Below, piece by piece: positions 1 to 12,100 of a DNA stretch of 64,000 nt. The translations under genes and the position numbers were made by a program. Below the pieces are notes generated by a model that saw only the letters and a program-made list of their open reading frames with translations, had not been told where the DNA came from and searched no databases. Within the stretch, counting starts at the first letter, position 1. The number at the start of each line of letters is the position of its first letter. The DNA is from Rhea pennata (lineage: Eukaryota > Chordata > Aves > Rheiformes > Rheidae), in the NCBI RefSeq assembly GCF_028389875.1, contig NC_084674.1, positions 13,239,501 to 13,303,500 on the forward strand, given 5' to 3'.

Positions 1-56
1 TTTGTTATGTAAATTCCTGGAAATTCCAAAGGTAACTTTCCCATATTTTATTTTAG
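1..56 (+). other. ABTB1: 3' end of an ABTB1 intron, cut by the window edge
   Basis: The pyrimidine-rich stretch ending in TTTTAG at position 56 is the acceptor of the first exon in the window. The donor lies outside. Confidence 0.85.
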
Positions 57-102
57 ATCAATCCAGCAGCCTTTGGTTCCCTTCTGCAGTATCTATACAC
101 AG
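57..102 (+). CDS. ABTB1: ABTB1 coding exon a (end of first BTB domain)
   Basis: This 46-nt exon follows an ag acceptor and precedes GTAAAC. It reads INPAAFGSLLQYLYT and ends on the first base of a glycine codon completed in the next exon. It matches the human segment INPVAFGALLQYLYTG. The exon is too short to be noticed by ORF length, but phase and identity are clear. Confidence 0.93.
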
Positions 103-3100
103 GTAAACTACTGCTGTCTAGTGTGGTTGGCATGTGGTTGGTGGGTAGTTGAGTGTCCCTCTGTTGTGGCACTGTTTGGGCTGCACAGGTTTGCAAACAG
201 GTGTGTTTGGGCATATGAGTTGCTAACACATCCACTCACCTGGCAGAAGGGGAAAGTGTGAGCAATCTCCTGTTCTTCCCAGGTTGGTACCTTTTGTCCG
301 TTGTTGTCCTGCCAATAGCTACAGAGTCAATTAAAAAATCAGCTTTGGTAGAATGGGTGGGTGGATGTAGAAAATACGTTTTAACTTAGGAAAGTGTATT
401 TGTCCTCTGGGTTAATGATCCCCAAAGTTGATGAAAAGCCAAGTTCACTCATAGGACATGTTCAGTCTGGCAGACCTGAGCTCTGAGTGCTAAATGATTT
501 GACTACATGCTAATATTTTTCCTGAACAGAAATTGTTCCTAAACTGTCAACTAAAGTACCGAACACGTTGCGTCATAGGCATGTAAGTGCTGAACCATTT
601 CAGACCAGAAGATGGTGCCAGAAAATAACTATCTTCAAGGTTTTCATTCCCCAGTTCAGTGTTTTCACCAGTGTTTCTTGTATATCCTCAGCAATGATAA
701 AGGATTCTGGGATGACAGCTTATGAGCCTGAAGTCTTTTCTCACCCTAAACCAGATTTCCCATGGCAGCAGTTATGTCCATTTCTGTTGTGCTGCTCTTT
801 CACCTTTTCTGAGAGAGAGAATTGTAGGTTTTCTCTCTAAGCCTGTTTGACCTCTTGGATGAAGATGTAGAAACTAGGCAGTGGGAATGTGAGTCAGATG
901 CCAAGCTGAGATTCACCAGAGTGGTAGACAGTGGGGTAGCAAGTCTTAGCTTCTTGGACTGAGTTGGAACTGGAGGCTGAAAGGTGAGGCAGTATTATCT
1001 AGTTACTGAGTTTCTAGGCCATCAGGTCTTCAATCTTCTGTTTTTACAGCTAAATGATATGGATTATAAGAGCTGGCCTCTTTTTTTTTTTTTTTTTTTT
1101 TTTTTCTTGTCAGGTCGTCTTGATATCGACGTAGAATATGTAAATGATTGCAAGAGGTTAGCCAAACAGTGTCGGCTGCAGGACCTCATAGATGATTTGG
1201 AGACCAAGTGTAAAAAAGTCTATGAATTTGGTAAGCTTTTTTACCTTATGTTTTCTCTGCTGAGCCTGTATTCCCTCCCTCTCAGAGGGAAAGAGGAGAG
1301 TGTGCTGGTAGATGTTTCAAAGGTGGTGGTCCAGAAAATGAGTCTGTTGTGTGATAGTTCTCAGTTACAGGCTTTCTGTAGGGCAGCTGTAGTAGTGTTT
1401 GACACATGCATGTTCATTTGTATTGAGCATTTTCATTCTAGTAGAGCAACCATAGTGGCAGGACTTGGCTGTGGCTGCCGGACAGTCAGTGAAGCACCAT
1501 GAGATATACTGGGAAGTGCCTTTTAGCAGAGAGCTTGTTCAAGTCCCTGGTGAGATAAATATGTACAACTGGAAGTCCTTTTCTGCATTTAGATGACTTC
1601 TAACCAAAGTAAAACATCTGATAATTGGCTCAAAATGGATGCTGTATGTGCATAGAGGGATATAACGCCTTTTAAAAAGCACAGAAATATTTCTGAAGCC
1701 ATGTGTATATTTATAATGTGTTCATGCACAAGACCTTAAATAATGCAATTCTTTATTTAAGGGCTTTTTGTTAACCAGGAAACTTGTGATCTAATCATGA
1801 CATCAGCTCATTACATAAAAACCATGGAGTTTTTCATTCATCTCCTTAGTTCAAGCTAAAGGACACGTGAAAAGGAATTAAAACAGTACAAGTAGAGCAA
1901 AGCATGGTGTTAGTCATTAAATGACAGAGAATTATTTGCTAATGAAACCTTCAAGTTGAAAACATCTGATTCTCACTTCATACTCTTGGTTAACTCCTTT
2001 ACTTCAATCAAGTTACTTTTGACTTGAGAATCTAGTCCATAACATTTAAATCAAGAGCACGCTTTTCTTTTGTGTAATAGGTAAGGGTGTAGCTATTCAG
2101 GCTTTTCTTTTTGATTAGTGAGTTTTGATTATTCAGCTTCCTAAAGTTGCATGGCTTAGCAGATAGAGACAATACTTCTGATTCAACAAATGTCTCAGCT
2201 GCAAATCACGTGGAATGTGCTACTGTGTATGTTCTCCCCCTTGGCATGCACAGTTGTTTGTTGTGGATAGGATACTAGGTCACTACAGTACAGCCGTTCT
2301 CATACAGACCAGGGTGCAAGTCCTTACGTAATGGAAGCTGTATCATAAGTCTTGCCTCAGCTGTGTAAACACATCTGAAGAGATGTGAAATGCATTTCTT
2401 GGTACCTTGCTTCAAATAAGTCTAAGGTATTGTTATTTAATAAGTTCTGTATTAAATAGGTGGTGGAAAAGGGGAGCGGTGATAAATACTATGCCTAGAA
2501 AATAAAAATTACTGAAACAATTGTGTAACAGAATTATCTTGTGTCATTTTTTTTATCAGAGAAATTCAATGATATGCTAGAGATTTGGGGGGTTTTGTTT
2601 GTTTTGTTTTGTTTTTTTTCAGGATGTAGCTGAGGTATGTCATGACCATTCCACATTAATACATGCACAGTATCCACATGCAGTGGATACATGGAAAAAG
2701 AGGTGAATGGTTTAATAGCTGCTGCTGCCTGAAGCCACTGCGTAGTGTGTCATTAGCAACTTGGGATTGTGAAGTGCGATGATTAAGTTACAGAACTGCA
2801 AAAATACTGAATTCTTGGGATGCTCAAAATTGGAAGATGATGAAGTAACATGTAATGTTTCAGGTTGATTGGGAATTTCAGATAAGCTTTACTTGCAGAT
2901 GTGCTAATCTTCATGGGTGGCACGGGACAAATCATTTAACTTCTGTGTTTTTGGAGAGGGAAGAGTAGTTCTCCATTTCTAAAGCTTAACAGAATGTGTA
3001 ATCAATGAGTGCAAAGCTCTGATGGAAGCACTATGCTTTATTTATGACAAGTTGGATTCAAATAAATAGAACTGCTGATGGAGCTGTTAAATAGGTCTCA

Positions 3101-6100
3101 TGTGGGAGCTGGGAAGACTTGTTGAATCCTCAGAAAATAATAAATAAATAAATACAGGTGTCATAGATTTTTTTTTTTTTTTTAAGGCGGGGGGAAGATC
3201 TTTTGATGTCACCTCTGGCACTTGACATTACTATTCCCTCTAGCGTACTAGGAATCTCTGTATCTTTAAAGTGCCTTTTGTGGCATAGACATCTGATTCA
3301 GGTATGCAGAGCCAGGGTCATGTGTTGCATCTCTGTTACAAAGTTGAAACATGATTAATAAAACAGTGTGAACTTAAGCCTGTGCAGCTCCAGTGGATAA
3401 CTGCAGTTCCTGTAATCTCATTGTATAGAGTTAATCAGCATTTCAGAAGTGGTTAATGTCTTGGCATGCACAGACAGTAGTTTAGGAAAACCCTAGAGAG
3501 GTTGACCCAATGCCTTCTGTAGCACCTAAGATAAAATTTCAGTGTAACTGCTTGCATATTTTAACCCATCCGTATATTGTGGCTATAACAATGAAAAACT
3601 GTTCCAGAAATACTGTTGCCCTATTTGGAAAAGCTCAGACAGGGTTTATCCAGGCTAAGCCATAGTCTTTCTTTTAAACATGGAACACTTATTTTCAAAT
3701 ACGTCCAATATGATTTATGCGTGTAGTGCAAAAGGTTTAGATAAGGTTTGGGGTGCTTGCCTTATAGCAGGGGCCCTAGATCTATAGAATCAGTGGTTGT
3801 AACCAGTCATGGTGTTCTGAAGAGGATATGTAATGCAGGTATCTGAGTGTGGCATCGTTTTGGAAAGTTTTATTTTATTTTTTTTAAAGTGGTGCATTAG
3901 CTCAACTGAAACAAAAGACTACAAAGATGTATTGAACAGTGAAAACAAAGGCAGCTAATGAATAGATGGGTGACATTCAGTGCTCTACAGCTGGGCTAGA
4001 ATGGGAAGAAAAACAAAACAGTTCATTCTCAGCTGTAGTTGAGTTATTCCTTCCAGCTCACTGCATTGTTTATGTTGTTTTATCCAGAAAGCCCTTCATT
4101 CTCGCATTTTGTAAGAAGGTGATCATCCCTGCTGCTTGCTTGCAGCCAACATCATTTTCCTGTTCTATTGCTTAGGTTTTTTAATTCTTTTTGTTGGAGT
4201 AGAGTTGCTTGTGATGCCAAATGCTGTGCTTTTGGACTGGGGGAATGTAATGTCTGAAATCTCTTGTGATACATGTGCTTCTCGGACATAGCACTATTCT
4301 TTCATGTTCCTATGAAAGTGCACAAATGCTTTGTAGATTCCATGAGAAGTCTTTCCCTTGACTAGGTTTAAAACTTGCTAGCCTCATTAGTGTTTAGAAA
4401 GCCTGATTGATCTGGAAACTCTGCTATGATAGGCACTACACAAATGTAGATGATACTCTGGCGTAAAGAATTTCTAATTGCACAGTGAGAATTTTTTTTT
4501 CTCTCATGGTCTGTAAGTGGACTCTTTGAGAAAGCTCAGTGAGTCCTGTTTGGGTGTTAGATCTCCTCTGGGCTTACTTACTCCAGAAGTTGTATGTTTG
4601 AAGTTAGTCCTATTAGAGCGGCCTGTCTCCTTGCTGTGTGTAGAAAAGATGGTACCCAAACTGTCTTCTATTGGTAATTATCCTGCCCTTTCTCCTATCT
4701 CTCTGAGATATTCAGCCTGTTTGAGGTACAGTGGTGGCATATATGAAAGGTACTGTGGTAATGTGGAGGAGGGGGAGGAGAACTTATTTTGTGGCACATC
4801 AGTCTTGTTTCGCCCACGACCAATGGAGTCATGCGATAGAGCTCGTGCAACGCTGCACAAAATGTCATGAAAAATGAGGTCTCAAGGTGGTGTGATTCAC
4901 CTGTGAAGGGTTTTAATGCGGTGAATCAGACCTGTCAGAAATCCCTCAGAATGCTTCAGCGTGGGGCTGCTTAACTCTTTTGTCCTTGAAAGTTAACTTT
5001 GCTTTTCTGTGGCTACTAACAGTACCTCAAGCCTCCTGCATCACAACTTCGTATTTCCAAGTTGTGCTCCGTGTTTTTCAAGTGCCTCCCTGTATGCCAG
5101 GGACTCTTGAATGTCGTACATGCTCCCGTCCTCAGCATTAAGCATGCTGAACTGAAAAGAGGTCAGAGGTAGTCAATGAGGGAGGGAGGTGACCAGAACG
5201 TGGAAGGGCTGGGCTGGCAGTGGTAGAATTATAACGTAATACTTGGATATACTTTGGACTAGTGACCAGCTTCAGTGCTGTTCACAAAGCTGAACTTCTG
5301 TAAAGCAGGAAGAAATTCTCAAGGCTTGAATTTTATGCAGACTGCTTGGTTGTGTCAGAATACTTGCTTGTATTGCCTTTCCCACTGGAAAAGGCATTAC
5401 AAGTGCTATAGCAAGCTGCTTTTTCTGAATGGGGCAGAGCAAGCAAAGGGGCGGGATGACAGGCTTAAATCTCACCTCTGTCATGATGTGGCAGATGGTC
5501 TTGTTCCCGGTAGTTTCTGGAGGGACCCCAGCCTTTTCTATTTAACAGGTGAGATACCAGTTTTGGAGTAAACTGAGGGCCTGTACTTCAACCTCAAGAA
5601 AAGCAGCCCCTTTGTGGTCTTGGCGGCAGTGTGACGGGCTATACCCACGCTGCAGGGCTGAATTTAAAATAAGCAGGTAGGGACAGTTGGCCTCGGTGAG
5701 CTCTGCAGCAACCTTGTTCGTAGCAAGACTGCCAAACTAGATACATATATTTGGCTTCCCTTTTACCAGCCTGTTTAATTGGATACCCTGATAGGGCAAG
5801 ACAGGAAGACACTCGTGACTGTAAAAGGAAAATGAATTTGCCATCTCTAAGGCTTATTTGGTCTCTTCAGTGGTAGTAGTGATAGTTATTTAATGTTTAT
5901 AAGCAACACAGGCCCAGTCAGGAGGGCAGGTGATTTGGGGGCCTTTGTGCTGTGAGATCTACAGGTACAGAGTAGATGGCAGATCCCGATGCCCAGCACA
6001 TACGAGCTACATGAGAATAAAACTCTTTGTACCCTGGAACGAAGTTAGGATGGCACTGCTGAAACAGGACGGAGAGGGATGGAGGCAGACTTGATTTTAA

Positions 6101-9100
6101 CTAAGTTTCCCTACCTTGGACTCCACTTCCTGTCAAAGGGTGGAGGGTAGGGGTGGTTGGTTGGGGGAGGCAGCCCAGGATCACCCTGTGGCTCTTAGCG
6201 GGGTTGGAGGCAGCCCGTATAGGACAGCCTTTGACTGTAATTGATGACAAGGGTTGCAGATCGGCTTGAAGTGTGCTTTAGGAGACTCTGCTGCATTCAA
6301 TCTCTTGGTATGAGGAATAAGCAGAAGTTTGAGGAGAGACGATAGAACTTGTACCCCCTTCCAACCCTGCTTGTCAGCTGTAGTGAGGGTGTTGTATGAG
6401 TGTTTACACAGAGGCATCGCTTGTGTCTTGCAGCCAAAGCTAAACAGCAAAAATATGGACGTTCCCTGGAGTTTCTTTCTTTTCTCTAACGGGAGAGAAT
6501 CTTTGCAGAGGAATTCAGGCATCTCTGCTCTTTTTTTGTTTTGTTTTTTGCTTCTTCCAGTCTCTTCCAAGCCAGGGACCTGTGTGAAAGTGCTGACGAT
6601 TGAGCCCACAGGTAACTGCCGGCTGCAGGAAGATCTGGCTCTTCTAGCAGACTGCGCCCTGCCAGCCGAACTGCGGGTAGGGAGCATTTATACTTCTTAT
6701 TGTCTCTGTGGGCCTGCAATACGTATCCACATGTGTTCATTCTTGCTCTCTCCATTTGTGTTTCGTTGCTTATTTCCTAGTATTAATGCTCCAAGCTGAT
6801 TTTGTAAATACTGAAGCTTTTTATTGTCTAGAAGGGCTGTAAAATTGTTTAATCAGGCTGTCTGTGTTGGTCCCCCCCGCAGGGATCTGAGTAAACCAAA
6901 CACTTGCCATGCTGTTAGTGGGAGTTTCCCCGTTGACTGCAGTGGGACAAGAGTTGGCCTCCCGCTCTTTTTCCCTCTCCTTGCCACCCTTACTGAATAT
7001 GAGAAGTATTTTATCAGGAGGAAAATGTGCCTGAAGGGACATATAGATGGAAGATGGCTTGCTGGGCCTACTTGCTAGGAACTGACACCCTGCAGTGCTT
7101 TCAAACCCTGAAAATACTTTCAGCGGAAATGCGAGTCCTTCTGAAGTGAAATTAACTTGATTGACAGAAGATTTGCTTTTTGTAGTTATTCTCATGGACC
7201 CTTAGAAATAGCCCCGCACCACAGCAGATTAATGATCGCTATGTTCAAATACCGTCAGGATTATCAGTTAGACTCGGATATGTAGATCTCTTCCAGTTGC
7301 AAATGAACAGGATAAGTATCAGTGGCTTTCATTCTCCCTGCCTTTGTTGTTCTGCATAATGTCAGCAGATTCTTTGCTCTTGTATATCTACCCTTTTTTC
7401 TTTCTTTGCCGTACCAAGCACTGGATTTAATAACATGAACTCATTTTAGGTGGCTGCTGTGCCCAGAGGTCATACGACTAAGATAGCAAAGTTTATTGCC
7501 CCCTTCCACCCCTCCCCCTCCCCCCAGGATCAACCTGCCTGCTGGAGAGGTCAGGAAAAGTGCTGAAGCAGAGAGGATCCTTCACTCTGTCTATGTTTGC
7601 GTGCGCATGCACGCACATGTGAGCTACTGGATAAACTTTCAGAGCTAGGCTATGCCAGTGCATTTTGTGTTGGCTTTTGGCACACCTGTTTCTCTGAGTC
7701 CTGAGTACCTTATACAGGGAATTTTCTTCCGTGAGTTTTCTTCTACCAATGTAGAAATCTTTTACATACTCTTCCTCCCTACCCCCAACAAAATGTTGTG
7801 CTTTTATTTGTGCCTTTCAGTGTGCTTTATTTGGATGTTTACAGACTTTAAGGGGAGGTGATACTGTAAGCCTCAGTATCATCTTCCTAAGTATCACAAA
7901 AATGGATTGTGGCCTCCAAAACAGTGAGATTAACATAAATTGTAAGCCACTTCACAAATAGAGAATGCTTTCTGTTTGTTTACTTGTTCCCAGACCTTGG
8001 TGATACACTGATGTCAGGGTTAGTGTTTCTAGACCTCAAGAAAAACTTCTTCAGAATAGGAGCTGGGAGAAAAATACAATATTCAGAATAATATAATCAG
8101 CTGACAGCACTGTGAATTCCTCTGTGAGTTGTGGTTTCCTTGCTATGTTCATAGACCAGAGAGAAGGCAGTTACAGTAGCATTAGACTTGTAACTATAAA
8201 ATTGAAGAGGGCATGGGCACACATTTATTCACTGGAGAATTTATACAGTGCACTGATGTGGGTGCTTTGTCTGAGCCTGATTAATTCTAAAAGATTCCCA
8301 TGTTTTTCTTCTATCTTGCACCTTTTTTCTTTCTTCTTTTTCTTTTCTTTTTTCTTTTCTTTTTTTTTTTTTTTTTGTTAATTTACAAAGAATATGTGAA
8401 ACAAAGATCATCATCCTGTTCCCATTCATATCTCCTCTTAATGTTTGCAAACTGCTAAATTCTGTGGACTGGGAATATTTGTCTTGAGACAGAAGAATCT
8501 CATGTTTTCATTCTTATGGATTTTAATACCATACTGTGCAAGGAATAATATATAAATCATTTAACCTAAAATGTCAGGGACAACTGAACAGTCATGTACA
8601 AACACCGCATTCTTGAGAGAAACATTCACATGTTTTCCAGCCTATGCAAAAGAAAATTAGTATCCAGCCTCTGGATAAATGCCAGCATTTCCTGAAGGCA
8701 TTTCAGGGTAATGATCAGAACTTGAGAAGAAATGTTTGGAACTGCTGCATGTCATATAAGGCTGTATAAAACGAAATTGGATGTATATCACTCTAAACAA
8801 GTAATATACATGTAATGGTTTTGATATTAGAGTGATGCAAGAAACTGTATGTATCTCAATTTCACAGTTCAGTAACGAACTGTGATTAGAACAGTGATTA
8901 AAATTTGATGTCTTTGATATTCAATCACAGTTCATTATTAGCTTCTAAAGAGAAGAACTATCTATTCTTTGAACTTGTTTCATGTTTATAATTTTTCTAT
9001 CTAGTTTTTCGTTCCTATTTGTACTTGGAAGTCTTTTCTTTTTCCTTGTATGTTTTTAAAAGCGTGGTTATTGTCTCTGTTTTATTTCAAACTAGAAATG

Positions 9101-12100
9101 GCCAAAATCTTTCTGACTGCAACAGCTTCTTCATCAGTGAAGCTCCATCATAAGCCAGACAACTGTTAAAAACCATGTGGTTTCCCACTGTCTGCTGGGT
9201 GACCTATGGATCAGAGACTCAATGGCTTCCTGTATATGAGACTGCAGACACATTGCTTTCTAGTAGCTAGTTTTTCATTCCCTTTTAACTGAAATCTTAT
9301 TTTCCAAACCAAAATGAAGTAAGACATAGGAGGATCAGAATCTTCCATGAAATAAATACCATTCTTTTCACCTGTATTGACATTTAGTGCTGCTGCAAAA
9401 ATTGTGACCATTTGTCGCCTTTGGGATAAAGCTAAATTCTATATTGCATAAAAAGAAGAGAATGGAAGAAATTTGATGGGTACCACCTTGTCCGTCTCTG
9501 CACTAGTGCAAGGTGATTTCTCCTTGGCAGTTATTCCTGTGCTTTGCTTAGCCTGTTTGGCACAGGCACATTACTTGAACTATGTGCAGTTTCCAGGATT
9601 TTGTCTGATCCAGTTGCATCTGATTATAGGCTGATAATCTCCTCCTGGGTCACTAACCCCTGTATTTTATGTTGTAAATTATTTACAAGTAAATCTTCAT
9701 GCTGGGATAGTCTCCTGGTCAAGGTACAAATTGTTGCTACTGCTTTGTTTTGCATGTTGTTGCCTCCAACAACGCTTCTGTTTAAGCATTAATAGTAAAT
9801 TCTTAGCAGCAAAGACGTGGTGCTCCACATGTGATGGCTGTAAGATCTTGTGTATGTTCAAGCTGTCTGATTTTAGATATGTGTTAGGAATATTTCTGTA
9901 TGGTGAATGCCTTCTTGTGACTGTGTTTGCATTTTGTAGATTAGACTGTTTTGTGTTTCTTAGGCAATATACTTAATTTTGGCAATTGTGCTTTGCCTAG
10001 ACAGGGGTGTGCTAGAGAGGTTGCCTGAATGAGGGGTGGAAAACAGACCAAAATTTTTTACAGGGAAACCCTGTAGAAACCTGAAAGGGAGAGGAAATTT
10101 CTCAAGTTTGACAAGGGAGGAGAGTAGAAAAAGTAGAGATGTAAAACGGAAAACTCTACACAGCCACTTCATGCTGAATAGGTGAGACAAAGACATGGAC
10201 CTGCTTTTGTAGTAGGATTTGGACATGACCTCGTAACCATCAGCATCAGAGTGGGACCAGCCAAAGCTAGAAGCAGGAAACTGAGCCAGTAGGATTTTGT
10301 AATTCAGGAGACAAACTCTGAGCCAAGTAAAACTCTATGTTCATCCCAGAAGTATGGTTTACCCCTTATGCCTCTTAAAGATCTATGTTTGGGGAACAAA
10401 AGGGGAGCAAAGAAGGGAAGCATGTACAAGTTGGGGTGGTTATGTCTCAACCTAAGAGCGTAGGGTGGGGATAACAGCAGGACAAAGGGAGCAGGCAGTT
10501 GGGTCATGGCTACTAGCTTTTATAACGGGATGCTGCAGAGAATGTGCCTGCAGATCCCAGGCTGGGGTTTCTTCATTGCCTAGAAACATAGTCTAGATTG
10601 TAGCAAAACAGCAGCGTGGGGAATCTGCAGATGGGCAACTGAATGTCATCTTTGATGCTGGAGGGGCCTTTCGTGTTACAGCTGTATAAAAAGCAGTGGT
10701 AGTAGGTCAGGTTGGGAGCTGGGGAACGAAGAGGTGGGGAAAGTTCCCTGAATTGCTACATCTTCTGGGAGAGGACTTCCCCAGTGGGCATGTAAGAAAG
10801 GACCCATAGGGGAGAGACACTATGGGGAGATAGCATTAGCGTGACAGTCACGTGCACAATTTGCATGTCACTGGGCCTAGCTTTCCTGTAATTAGGACCC
10901 AGAAGGTGCCAGAGGTTGCTGTGGACAGACACAGAGCTGGGCAAATGGTGCCAGACTGCAGTGTTCAGAGGTGTTGTGGGCCTTTGCCAGCTTGGTACCT
11001 TGCCACGTCCTAGAGCATGTTGCGTGAGAGAAACTCTGCTGCATACAGACTGAGCTCGGCTGCGAGCATCGGGCAACGTATCCCAGGCTGTGTCGTTGTT
11101 TAGTTTGGGAGGGGGAGTTACCTGGGTCCTCAGTAAACCTGGAAGCGAATTTCCTGAATTAGGGTGGAGGCAGGCATGTTGGAAATAAGTAGTTTGCTTA
11201 GTCTGTGATTAGAAGAGAGGTTTTTATCGTTGGTCAGGGGTTTTCCCCGGTGCAGACTTGGGATGTAACCATCCTGGATGAAAGGCGGTAGTAATAAGCT
11301 CCTCATCCCAAGTGGCTCAGGGACATGCATCTGGGAAACATGAACCAGAGGAAACATCTATTTCCAGAGATTAATCTTGCTGGTTACATGTCTGTGAATA
11401 TAAACTTTTTTCACATCTGAATTATCTTGTACATAGAATAAGGTGAAAGTGAAAATATTTGAAATTATCAGTTTAAAATAACAGAAGGCCAATGGATTTT
11501 TTTATGCTGTCTTTGTTGCCATGTAGGACTGGGAGGAGGTGCGTTGGTGTTAAAATAATTCACTAGAGTATTAATACTGCAACAACACTATCTTTGGCTG
11601 CAAATCAAATGAGAAATTTAAAATGTGCTTTGGAAATGTTGCATTATTTGAGTAAGGCAGTAATTGTAGCCAAATCACTTCAAGTTGGTGTATACATCTG
11701 TGTAATCTACACACTACCTCATCCACCTGTACAGCTACACAGTAACATGCCAGTCCTCAGCTGCAGTGTGCTTCTGGTGCCCACTACATGAAATAAACTT
11801 CACCTGTCCTCAGTTATTAGCCTTCCTAGAAGGTGCAGAAATGCTTTCCAGAGGTGTCTGGAAACTTCCAGATGCTTCTGCACAAAGGAAAAAGCCAAAT
11901 CGTATCAGGAAGATTTCTGTCAGGAGTGTTAGGAATCCAGTCCTTGACCTGTGTTTGCAGCATCCCTGGTGCTCTGAGGGAACAGATGGGTGGTTGGGTC
12001 TGGGAAGACTAAGAAGTCTAAACCTAGGGCCAAACTGAGAAGTCCGGACTGAGGGTACTTGTACTATGGTTGTTAAAGGCAGGGTTTTCCGATTTCTCTT

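Noticed and set aside
984..1502. 172-codon + strand ORF
   Set aside because: Only 1114-1230 is real (an ABTB1 exon). The rest is read-through of intron, including a poly-Phe stretch from the T25 run.
6181..6687. 168-codon - strand ORF
   Set aside because: It is antisense to the ABTB1 exon at 6561-6676 and has no family resemblance.
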